This document shows, one piece after another, positions 10,464 through 17,762 of a stretch of DNA of 64,000 nt. This DNA is from Verrucomicrobiaceae bacterium. Its GTDB lineage: Bacteria; Verrucomicrobiota; Verrucomicrobiia; Verrucomicrobiales; Verrucomicrobiaceae. The stretch covers positions 1-64,000 of the forward strand of contig JAIBCL010000027.1 of assembly GCA_019694165.1 (NCBI GenBank). The letters run 5' to 3'. Both the position numbers and the translations under genes were made by a program. The notes under the pieces were generated by a model. That model was given only the letters and a program-made list of their open reading frames with translations, did not search any database and had not been told where the DNA came from. Positions within the stretch are counted from its first letter, which is position 1. Each line of letters starts with the position of its first letter.

Positions 10464-10558
10464 CAGGGACGGAAGGGACTGAAAGGACGGAAGGGACAGG
10501 GCGCAAGGGGCGAAGAAAGCATTTGTCCTTTTAGTCTCTTTCGTCCCTTCTTTCCCTG
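10464..10558. repeat. Purine-rich palindrome, family A, copy 1 (left flank of four-helix-bundle gene)
   Basis: Inverted repeat with arms of about 35 nt: the left arm begins CAGGGACGGAAGGGACTGAA and the right arm ends CCCTTCTTTCCCTG. I count about 26 of 35 pairs matching, with a loop of about 25 nt. It fills the gap between the helicase start codon (10463) and the ATG at 10561 almost exactly. The GGAC/GAAGGGAC words recur in the palindromes at 11139-11236 and 31894-31980. Confidence 0.8.
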
Positions 10559-10560
10559 CG

Positions 10561-11166
10561 ATGACTTCCGATGACGATGCTCACTTCATTCCGCCGCACG
10601 GTGGCTATGAGAAGCTGCTGTCTTACCAGAAAGCGCTGATCGTTTTTCAGGGGACGCGCTTTTTTGTTCGGAAGTGGCTCCCGGCGCGAGGTGACAGGAC
10701 GGTGGATCAGATGGTGCAGGCTGCGCGATCGGGGAAGCAAAACATCGTGGAGGGAAGCATGGCTTCGGCCACCTCGAAGGAAATGGAGATCAAGCTGACG
10801 AATGTGGCGAAGGCGAGTTTCGAGGAACTGCGTGAGGACTATGCGGACTTCTTGCGCGATCGCGGATTCACCGAGTGGCCATACGAGCACCGGTATGCCC
10901 GGAGGCTCCGCGAGCTGAACCGGAAGCCGGGCGTGACTTATGCGGATCTCCAAAAGGGCATCGAAAACGAGGACGCGGCGGTAGCGGCGAATGTGCTCCT
11001 GGGAATGACGAAGGTGACATGCTTTTTGCTGAAACGGCAGATCGAGGCCCTCGAGAAAGCGTTTCTCAAAGAGGGTGGGCTTCGTGAGCGCATGACGGCG
11101 GCACGACTACGGATGAGGGAGAAGCAGCGGAGGGAAGAGAGGGAGCAAAGGGACGGAAGCCCCTGA
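10561..11166 (+). CDS. Four-helix-bundle protein (23S rRNA intervening-sequence / Avd-like family)
   Basis: 201 residues. The N-terminal 120 or so carry the four-helix-bundle signature: YEKLLSYQKALIVFQGTRFF, then DQMVQAARSGKQNIVEG, then an amphipathic KASFEELREDYADFL helix. The C-terminal part matches the suffix region of longer family members. The family includes proteins encoded in 23S rRNA intervening sequences and the Avd accessory protein of diversity-generating retroelements; its members bind nucleic acid or partner proteins, and no enzymatic activity is known. Here the gene is not in rRNA and no reverse transcriptase is visible. It sits between two palindromes of one family, and the right one begins inside its 3' end, so the arm encodes the last residues (EQRDGSP) and the stop. 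This arrangement suggests a small mobile unit. Confidence 0.85.
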   Translation: MTSDDDAHFIPPHGGYEKLLSYQKALIVFQGTRFFVRKWLPARGDRTVDQMVQAARSGKQNIVEGSMASATSKEMEIKLTNVAKASFEELREDYADFLRDRGFTEWPYEHRYARRLRELNRKPGVTYADLQKGIENEDAAVAANVLLGMTKVTCFLLKRQIEALEKAFLKEGGLRERMTAARLRMREKQRREEREQRDGSP

Positions 11167-11236
11167 AGGAACCCAATCAAGATGAGCGCTGATGAGCAGC
11201 TCGTCTCCTCAGTCCCTTCCGTCCTTTCAGTCCCTG
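11139..11236. repeat. Purine-rich palindrome, family A, copy 2 (right flank of four-helix-bundle gene)
   Basis: The left arm starts at 11139 (GAGGGAGCAAAGGGACGGAA) inside the end of the four-helix-bundle gene and contains its stop codon. The right arm (11206-11236, CAGTCCCTTCCGTCCTTTCA core) is its reverse complement, with about 21 of 31 positions matching. The right-arm reverse complement closely resembles the left arm of the palindrome at 10464, so the gene is bracketed by related elements. Confidence 0.75.
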
Positions 11237-11257
11237 GGCCTGAGCAGCTATATCGAC

Positions 11258-12061
11258 TCAATGCTTCAACAGCCACTCCGTCGTGCGCGGATTGAAGTCG
11301 CTGAGGCACTCCCAGTGGAAGGCGTGGCCGGCGTTGTCGTAGAGGTGGAGGTCGGCGCCGGGGATGGCGGCGGCGACTTCTTCACTCATCCACTTGGGCG
11401 TAAAGGTGTCGTTTTTGCCGCCGATGACGAGCACGGGGCATTTGATCTTCTTGAGCTCGTTCAACGTGTTATGTGTGATGGCGGCGGCGCTTTGGGCTTC
11501 CATCGCGTGAACGGGCTGCGGCGCTTGATTGACGGCGGCGTCGTTCAGGCCCTGCTGCATGTTGTTCCAGCAGTCGTCGTTGTCGAACCATGGCTTCGTG
11601 AAGATGAGCATCTGCACGTAGTGCATGAAATCTTCAGGACGCATGGTCGCCTTGCACTTCATGAGGTGCTGCCAGGTGTAGAGGCCAAAGCGATCCTGCC
11701 GCGCCCACGTGCACATGAGGATGGCGGACTGCACTTTATCCGGGTGACGCAGCGCGAGCTGTTGCGCGATGACGGAGCCGAGCGAGCAGCCCACGACCCG
11801 CGCCTTCTTGATGCCGAGCTTGTCCATGAGGCCGGCGTAGTCATCGGCCATCATCGCAGTGGTGTAGGGGCCTTCGGGCTTGTCCGTGAGGCCCACGCCG
11901 CGGTTGTCGCCGAGGATGCAACGGAAGTGCTTCTCCCAAGCCTGCGCGTGCGCATCCCACACTCCACCGGGCGCGGTGACGCCCATGATGCAGATCAGCG
12001 GATCTCCGCTGCCGCGTTCTTCATAGTTCATCTTGATACCGTTGGTTTCGACGAGTGGCAT
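11258..12061 (-). CDS. Alpha/beta-fold hydrolase
   Basis: 267 residues, a typical length for the family, with no signal peptide, so cytosolic. It has the alpha/beta hydrolase layout: the oxyanion strand region LICIMGVTAPGGVW, DNRGVGLTDKP, the nucleophile elbow GCSLGS (Ser near 93), acid Asp in GGKNDTF (near 213) and base His in NAGHAFHWE (near 245). The triad is complete. The substrate cannot be inferred; the family covers esterases, lactonases, dehalogenases and C-C hydrolases. It ends 22 bp from the palindrome at 11139-11236 and lies downstream of der, separated by 242 bp that contain another inverted repeat, so it is probably transcribed separately. Confidence 0.88.
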   Translation of the reverse strand: MPLVETNGIKMNYEERGSGDPLICIMGVTAPGGVWDAHAQAWEKHFRCILGDNRGVGLTDKPEGPYTTAMMADDYAGLMDKLGIKKARVVGCSLGSVIAQQLALRHPDKVQSAILMCTWARQDRFGLYTWQHLMKCKATMRPEDFMHYVQMLIFTKPWFDNDDCWNNMQQGLNDAAVNQAPQPVHAMEAQSAAAITHNTLNELKKIKCPVLVIGGKNDTFTPKWMSEEVAAAIPGADLHLYDNAGHAFHWECLSDFNPRTTEWLLKH

Positions 12062-12205
12062 GGCTGGATAGATTTCAGAGTTGAGATTTCAAATTTCAGA
12101 TTGGAACGACGGGCCAAGTGGTAGCGAAAACGGTGGCGATGGACAAGCGGGAAAAACAGGTGCGGGAGCTGTCCGGATTGGATCGCGAGAAGTCCCGCCG
12201 ACGAT

Positions 12206-12269
12206 GCAAGTTCTCAGTTCTCAGTGCTCAGTTTCTCTTGTGACTGAGCACTGAGAACTGAGCACTTCC
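12206..12269. repeat. Near-perfect 27-bp inverted repeat
   Basis: Left arm 12206-12232 and right arm 12243-12269 pair at 25 of 27 positions. The inner 17 bp (AGTTCTCAGTGCTCAGT and its complement) are perfect, with a 10-nt loop TTCTCTTGTG. The arms are themselves built from reiterated TTCTCAG / TGCTCAG words. It lies between the hydrolase and der on the minus strand and has no T-tract, so it is better read as a dispersed palindromic repeat than as a terminator. The rest of the 242-bp gap (12062-12303) holds only a partial AT-rich half-repeat near 12070-12105. Confidence 0.8.
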
Positions 12270-12303
12270 GTTGTTTGCCGGGAATTCCTGGTTCCGCGTC
12301 GGC

Positions 12304-13740
12304 TCACCCTTCGCTCAGATCATCGCTGCGCGCATCGCGTCCTCGGCGCTTCTGGCGGCTGCCGCCGCGGCGGGTGTCGGCCTTGGGTTGCTTGCCGCGG
12401 ACGCTCATCACGAAGGGCAGGCCTTCCCCGGGCCACTCTTCGCGGATGATTTTTTCGAGGTGGCGCAAATAGCTTTCCTGGAGCTTCGCGGCGCGGTTGA
12501 AGAATAAGACGAAATGCGGGACGGGGATGGCGCTGTCCGTGGCGCTGTTCACCTGCGTGGCGTAGAGCAGCTTGAATGACACGGCGGAGCTGCCGACGGA
12601 AGTGGGCGAGTTTTCGATGGCGCGGCCCAGCAGGCGGTTCAGCGCGCCGGTGCCGATGCGCGTCTGAGCGCCGCGGCGCACGCGCTCGACGGCCTTGAAG
12701 AGCATATCGATGTGCTGGCCTCTCTTTGCCGACACGGCGACGAGCGGCGCGTAGTGAAGGAAGAAGAATTCGCGCGACATGGTCTCGTCGAGTGCCGCGA
12801 CGCGATCCTTCCGCGTGGCGGTGGGATGGAACAAATCGTACTTGTTCATCACGAGGATGCACGGCTTGCGCTGCTCAAGAATGAGCTGAGCGATCTTGCG
12901 ATCCTGCATCTTCGCGCCGTCGGCGCAATCGACCATGAGGAGGCAGAGGTCCGCGCGCTTGATGCTCTGGATGGCGCGGTTGATGGAAAATATCTCGACC
13001 GGCGCGTCGATCTTCGCCTGGCGACGGATGCCGGCGGTGTCGATGAGGATGTACTCGTGGCCGTTGACGGTGCAGCGAATGTCGAGCGAATCGCGCGTGG
13101 TGCCGGGCACGTCACTCACGATGGCGCGCGTCTTGCCAAGCACCTGGTTCACGAGGGACGATTTGCCGGCGTTCGGGCGGCCGACGATGGCGATCTTGAG
13201 CGGCCTTGTGGCTTCGGTCTTGTCGGAAGCGTCCGACGACGCGAAAAGCTCCAGCTTCTTTGAAATGGCCGCCACCAGCTCCGAGATACCCAGCCCATGA
13301 GCGGCGCTGACTTCGACCTGCTCTTTGAATCCAAGCCGTGAAAATTCCGCGCCGCCCAATTTCCGCTTCGGCGAGTCGGCCTTGTTGCAGACGAGAATGA
13401 CCGGCTTGCTCGTCTTGCGCAGTTCGGAGGCGAGCGCCTGATCGATGGGCGTGATGCCGTCGATGACATCGACCACGAAGAGCAGCAGATCCGCCACCTC
13501 GAGCGCGATGGCGGCCTCGACCTGCACCTGATCGGTGAGCACGTCCTCCGTGTTCGCGCCGATGCCGCCCGTGTCCATGATGTCGAAGATCGCCGGGCCG
13601 CGCCGGCACTCGGCGGTGATGCGGTCGCGTGTGACGCCGGGCATGTCATGCACGATGGAGATGTTCATGCCGGCCAGCCGGTTGAACAGGGCGGATTTGC
13701 CGACATTGGGCCGGCCGACGATGGCGACGGTTTTGCGCAT
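12304..13740 (-). CDS. der: Ribosome biogenesis GTPase Der (EngA)
   Basis: 478 residues with the diagnostic pair of tandem GTPase domains. Domain 1 has GRPNVGKS at about 8-15, DTGG, and NKAD at about 118. Domain 2 has GRPNAGKS near 184, DTAG, and NKYD. A KH-like C-terminal domain follows, ending in a basic tail (GGSRQKRRGRD). Der acts in 50S subunit maturation and is essential in many bacteria. It starts 24 bp after the stop of pgsA on the same strand, so the two are probably cotranscribed. The basic C-terminal extension is the only notable deviation and is common in this family. Confidence 0.97.
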   Translation of the reverse strand: MRKTVAIVGRPNVGKSALFNRLAGMNISIVHDMPGVTRDRITAECRRGPAIFDIMDTGGIGANTEDVLTDQVQVEAAIALEVADLLLFVVDVIDGITPIDQALASELRKTSKPVILVCNKADSPKRKLGGAEFSRLGFKEQVEVSAAHGLGISELVAAISKKLELFASSDASDKTEATRPLKIAIVGRPNAGKSSLVNQVLGKTRAIVSDVPGTTRDSLDIRCTVNGHEYILIDTAGIRRQAKIDAPVEIFSINRAIQSIKRADLCLLMVDCADGAKMQDRKIAQLILEQRKPCILVMNKYDLFHPTATRKDRVAALDETMSREFFFLHYAPLVAVSAKRGQHIDMLFKAVERVRRGAQTRIGTGALNRLLGRAIENSPTSVGSSAVSFKLLYATQVNSATDSAIPVPHFVLFFNRAAKLQESYLRHLEKIIREEWPGEGLPFVMSVRGKQPKADTRRGGSRQKRRGRDARSDDLSEG

Positions 13741-13764
13741 GAGCAGGAAAAGAAAAACGTGTGG

Positions 13765-14352
13765 CTACGGCTTCGGGATGCTGTCGTGGTGCCGCTGGAT
13801 ATGGCGGACAGTCTCAGCAAGATAGATCAACCCTGACATTGCCGTGAGCAGCGCCGCGATGGCCGTGGGCCAGACCAGCGGCGGGATGCGGATGTTCAGC
13901 ATCAGCCAGAGAATCGATGCCAGAAGGAAGAACGTGGCCGTCTTGCCGGTCCAATGCGGGCGAACTTCGATCTTGGTGCCCGTGACATGATTCACCAGCG
14001 CCCAGCCACCCACGACCGCCAGATCGCGGAAGATGACGACGAGCGGAAACCAAAGCGGAAAATGGGGTTCCCAGTGCGCGAAGCTCAGCGTCACGAGCGC
14101 AGAGAACATCAGCACCTTGTCCGCCAGCGGATCGAGAATCTGCCCGAGCCGGCTGCGCTGGTTGAAATGCCGCGCGATGTAGCCGTCGATGGCGTCGCTG
14201 ATCGATGCGATGGCAAACACCGCGATGGCCCACCAGCGCAACGATTCATCCGGCCTGCCCTCCGCCACACTCTGCCCGTAATAAATCGCGAGCCCGATGA
14301 AGACCGGGATCAGGAAGATGCGGAAGAGAGTGATCTGCGTGGCGGTGGTCAC
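13765..14352 (-). CDS. pgsA: CDP-diacylglycerol-glycerol-3-phosphate 3-phosphatidyltransferase
   Basis: 195-residue integral membrane protein of the CDP-alcohol phosphatidyltransferase family. The signature DGx2ARx8Gx3Dx3D is complete: DGYIAR, then RLGQILDPLADK at about residues 54-80. Several hydrophobic segments span the protein (for example LFRIFLIPVFIGLAIYY at the N-terminus). It makes phosphatidylglycerophosphate, the first committed step to phosphatidylglycerol and cardiolipin, at the cytoplasmic face of the inner membrane. It is directly upstream of der (24 bp). The PgsA assignment rests on family and length; another CDP-alcohol transferase specificity is possible but less likely. Confidence 0.9.
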   Translation of the reverse strand: MTTATQITLFRIFLIPVFIGLAIYYGQSVAEGRPDESLRWWAIAVFAIASISDAIDGYIARHFNQRSRLGQILDPLADKVLMFSALVTLSFAHWEPHFPLWFPLVVIFRDLAVVGGWALVNHVTGTKIEVRPHWTGKTATFFLLASILWLMLNIRIPPLVWPTAIAALLTAMSGLIYLAETVRHIQRHHDSIPKP

Positions 14353-14501
14353 GGCGTTTTCTCTTTAGACTCGCGGCAGGGTATTGCAAACCGAACCTCC
14401 GCAGGAGGCGTGGATGGCTGGTGTCCGGGTTGTCGAGGAATCAGTTGCGGGAAGGGAGGTCGGACTGCATTTCCCAGGGCGACGCACCCCGCGGTTTGGC
14501 G

Positions 14502-15185
14502 TCACTCGTCGCCGTCCCTTGCCCGCGCTGTCGTCCGACCCGTTCCAGCGGCAGATGCCGGCCGTCGCAACACCCAGGTGGTCAGCACGACCAGCGCGAC
14601 GCATGCATTGAGCGCGGCCGCCAGCTTCACAGCGCCGCTCATGCCGAAAGTGCCGAGCACCACATGCACCGCGAGAAATGCACCGAGCGCCGCGCCGAGC
14701 GTATTCGCGAAGTACAGCATGCTCACCGCGCCGCCCACATGTCCGGCCGCGCGCACTTGATGTGCCACGAGCAGCGGCAGCGTCGATCCCATCAACAGCG
14801 TGGGCACGCACACGAGCGCGAAGGCCATCAGTCCGACGAGCCATTCATTCACGTCGGCGGTCATCCCGCCGAACCACCGGAACAGCTGCAATGAGATCAT
14901 CCCATAGCCGGCGATGCCGATTTCGGTCAGCGCAAATATGACGACCAAAGGGCGGCGAGCCGAACTCGAAACCCATCCGCCGGCCAGGCTGCCCACGCCG
15001 AGCCCGGTGAGAAACGCCGCCACCACCATCGCCACCGACTCGACGTTGCTGCCGTAGATCGTGAGCAGCGCGCGCTGCCACACCATCTGATAAATCAGCG
15101 CCGACACCCCGCTGAACACGAAGACAGAGAACAACACCGGCTTCGGAAAGCCGCCTGAATCCGCCCCTGACCGCTCGCTCGTCAT
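14502..15185 (-). CDS. Polytopic membrane protein, resembling the membrane half of fused MFS/spermidine-synthase proteins
   Basis: About 227 residues from the ATG at 15185 (MTSERSG...). The same frame extends to 15260, but that extension is arginine-rich and precedes the first hydrophobic segment, so 15185 is preferred. Six or so transmembrane segments follow; VFVFSGVSALIYQMVWQRALL and the GLGVGSLAGGW loop are typical of the N-terminal membrane half of proteins annotated as fused MFS/spermidine synthase. The synthase half is absent: the protein ends in a short Arg/Thr-rich tail (RTTARARDGDE). It follows the octahaem cytochrome gene on the same strand (stop at 15274), so the two could be cotranscribed. 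Its function is unknown. Confidence 0.75.
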   Translation of the reverse strand: MTSERSGADSGGFPKPVLFSVFVFSGVSALIYQMVWQRALLTIYGSNVESVAMVVAAFLTGLGVGSLAGGWVSSSARRPLVVIFALTEIGIAGYGMISLQLFRWFGGMTADVNEWLVGLMAFALVCVPTLLMGSTLPLLVAHQVRAAGHVGGAVSMLYFANTLGAALGAFLAVHVVLGTFGMSGAVKLAAALNACVALVVLTTWVLRRPASAAGTGRTTARARDGDE

Positions 15186-15273
15186 GTGCGCCAGATGCCA
15201 TCTTGAAGCCCGCACGGCAAGATGTTTGCTGAGGATGTCCGGTCGGAGCCTGCGCTCCAATTTGGCCCGTCTC

Positions 15274-17625
15274 TCACCGCATCAGCGTGCCGATCAGCTC
15301 TCGGGCCTCCGCGTGATCCGGCCTGATCTGAAGTGCGCGCTGCGCGGCGGCGATGGCCTCTTCCTTTCTGCCGATGCGCGCGAGGATCGTCGCGCGTGCA
15401 TACGGGATGCCGGCATCGGTCGGCTCGGCCTCTTCTCCTTTGAGCAGCGCCCGGATCGCCTCCTCGGTCTTGCCCGCGCTGTTCTTCGCCAGGCCGAGAT
15501 TGTACCATGCGCGTCCAAATCGCGGGTTCGCCTTCACGGCGGCTTCCAGCGCCTCGGTTGCTTTCGCCAGATTGTTGGATTCGCTGAAGGCCAGGCCGAG
15601 CTTGTAATGATAATCCGCCTCGTTTGGCGCGAGCTTGATGGCGTCCTGTAGTTTCTCGATCGCCATCGCCGTGTTGCCGCTGACGGAATACATCATCGCC
15701 AGATCGTGATGAAACGGCGGCGAGTTCGGGTCCCAGCGGATCGCCGTCTCCATGTGCTTGATCGCCTCCGGCAGGGTGCCGCGTGCAAAATGATACTGCG
15801 CCATCTGCATCTGGCCGCTCGGCTGGTCGGCATTCAGGTCGAGCATGTGCTGCAGATCTTTGCCGGCAGCGGACTGCGCATCGAGATGTTCGCGCAGCGT
15901 CCACGCCGCGGCGCTGCGCACGGCCCGCACGGGATCATCGAGGAGCTTCTGCAAAGCGGCGCGCGAGTCCGGCGGCGGTGGATCGAGCACGCGCGCGGCG
16001 GACGCGCGCACGAGGGGGTCGGCGTGGTCGAGCCGGGCAGCGACGGTGTTTGCCACCACCGGCTCGCCCATCCAGCGCTCGAGCAGCAGGATGGCGCTGG
16101 CCTTCCAGTGCGGCAGCTCGTCGCTGTCGAGCAGCGCGAGCAGTTCATCACGCGCGGAGGTGTCGCCTTGCCGCGCCTTGGCAAAGGTCGTCGAGCGGGT
16201 GCGTGTGCGGCGGTTCATCCTGTCTCCGTGCGTCTTCTCGACGGCGGCCAGCGCCCAGCCGGCGTCTTTGTCCGTGTGGCAGCGATTGCAGGCGTTCGGG
16301 ATGTTGAACTGCTTCGTGAGCAGCGGATCGGGAATCGTGAACCCGTGGTCATGACGCGAATGCCGCTGCATGTACACGGTCTGCGGCATGTGGCAGTTCA
16401 CGCACTGGCTGCCCGTGCTGTCAGCCTTGTGAAACGTGTGCGCCTCCGGCACGATCACGGGCGCGTTCGGGAATCCGCCCGCCGTGTGGCACCTCATGCA
16501 GAGCTGGTTTCCTGGAAGGAGCGGCTTCGCCGCGTGGGGATCGTGGCAGTCCACGCAGCGCACGCCCGCGTGAAACATGCGGCTGCTGTGGAATGAGCCG
16601 AACTCGTAGTCTTCGTCGCGCACCTGGCCGTCCGGAAAGTAGATGTCGGTATTGTCCACGATGGTGAGCGAATAGTGGTCGAAGTAGGCGTCGCCCGGCT
16701 TGAAGTCGCCCGTCAGCTCCGCGCGGCGCGAGTGGCATGGTGCGCAGGTTTCGATCATCTGGTCGCGGGTGAACTTTACCGCGGACGGGTCTTTCTGACC
16801 GGAGCCTTTGTACTTCGCCTGCCAGTCCACATGGGCTTTCATGCCGCCGTGGCAGGACTCGCAGCTCACCGTCATCTGCGCCATCGTGGTGTGGTAGCCG
16901 TCGGTGGCGGCGTCGTAGTTCTTGCGCACGCGCGTGTTGTGGCAGCCGGCGCACATCTGGTTCCACACCATTCCCCGGCCTGTCCAGTGGCCCCACTCGC
17001 CGGGTTTGCGATCCTCGTCGCCATACACGTTGAACCACTCCTGCTTGTGCGGATCCCAGCACGCTTCGAGCGTCTGAAAGCGACCGCCCGGTCCCGCGAC
17101 TAGAAACTGACGCAGCGGATCGTGGCCGATGACGCGCTGCACCGGATATACATCCCGCTTATAGCCAAAGCCGAGCGATACGATCTCAAACGCATCGCCC
17201 GTCTTCCGCGCGTCCGTCGTCTGCGTGCCGTGCTTGAAACTGCGCGGCGGATCGAATGCCGCGCTGTCCATGTCACCCTTGGGCAGGCGCTCTGCCATGC
17301 CGTGGTTCGACGCCGCCCACTTCTCGAATTCGGCTGCGTGGCACGCCTTGCATGACTCCGAGCCGGCATAGGTCGCAAACACCGCGTTCTCGTCTTCCAT
17401 CACGAAGGGCTTCGGCGCAGGCGGTGCGGGCTTCGCCACCGGCGTGTAGTTGCGCTCCGGCCAGAATAGCCAGGCGGCGACGGCTCCGACACCCAGGACA
17501 ACGGCGGCCGCGGCCCAAAGCAGCGAGGGCGGCTCCCTTTTCCGCCCAGGCGGCTCGTCCCTTGTTCGCACGGCATCGAACTTCGGCGCATCATCTCCTC
17601 CGGGGTTCTTTTTCTTTCTGCTCAT
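15274..17625 (-). CDS. Membrane-anchored octahaem cytochrome c with HEAT and TPR repeats
   Basis: 783 residues. A basic cytoplasmic N-terminus is followed by one transmembrane anchor (LLWAAAAVVLGVGAVAAWLF, about 35-55). A periplasmic region then carries eight CxxCH haem sites: CKACH, CAGCH, CESCH, CAPCH, CVDCH, CMRCH, CVNCH and CNRCH, between about residues 90 and 455. HEAT-like repeats (about 490-590) and four or five TPRs (about 600-780) follow. Multihaem cytochromes with TPR tails occur in Verrucomicrobia and Planctomycetes and are presumed to move electrons in the periplasm. No substrate-site lysine CxxCK motif was found, so nitrite-reductase-type catalysis is not indicated. The downstream membrane-protein gene lies on the same strand. 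Confidence 0.9.
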   Translation of the reverse strand: MSRKKKNPGGDDAPKFDAVRTRDEPPGRKREPPSLLWAAAAVVLGVGAVAAWLFWPERNYTPVAKPAPPAPKPFVMEDENAVFATYAGSESCKACHAAEFEKWAASNHGMAERLPKGDMDSAAFDPPRSFKHGTQTTDARKTGDAFEIVSLGFGYKRDVYPVQRVIGHDPLRQFLVAGPGGRFQTLEACWDPHKQEWFNVYGDEDRKPGEWGHWTGRGMVWNQMCAGCHNTRVRKNYDAATDGYHTTMAQMTVSCESCHGGMKAHVDWQAKYKGSGQKDPSAVKFTRDQMIETCAPCHSRRAELTGDFKPGDAYFDHYSLTIVDNTDIYFPDGQVRDEDYEFGSFHSSRMFHAGVRCVDCHDPHAAKPLLPGNQLCMRCHTAGGFPNAPVIVPEAHTFHKADSTGSQCVNCHMPQTVYMQRHSRHDHGFTIPDPLLTKQFNIPNACNRCHTDKDAGWALAAVEKTHGDRMNRRTRTRSTTFAKARQGDTSARDELLALLDSDELPHWKASAILLLERWMGEPVVANTVAARLDHADPLVRASAARVLDPPPPDSRAALQKLLDDPVRAVRSAAAWTLREHLDAQSAAGKDLQHMLDLNADQPSGQMQMAQYHFARGTLPEAIKHMETAIRWDPNSPPFHHDLAMMYSVSGNTAMAIEKLQDAIKLAPNEADYHYKLGLAFSESNNLAKATEALEAAVKANPRFGRAWYNLGLAKNSAGKTEEAIRALLKGEEAEPTDAGIPYARATILARIGRKEEAIAAAQRALQIRPDHAEARELIGTLMR

Positions 17626-17762
17626 TCGTCCGTATGCCGCGCGATTGGCGCCAGACTAGCAGCCTGCCGGACTTTGATCAACGGCGGCAAATGCGAGTTC
17701 ACGGGCGGCTCTCTCCCGGTGGGAGCAGGAAACATCGCGCCCCCGGCCCCCGTAGCGGACGC

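Noticed and set aside
10561..11166. Four-helix-bundle gene as part of a diversity-generating retroelement
   Set aside because: No reverse transcriptase, template/variable repeat or target gene is present in the window, so Avd function is not supported.
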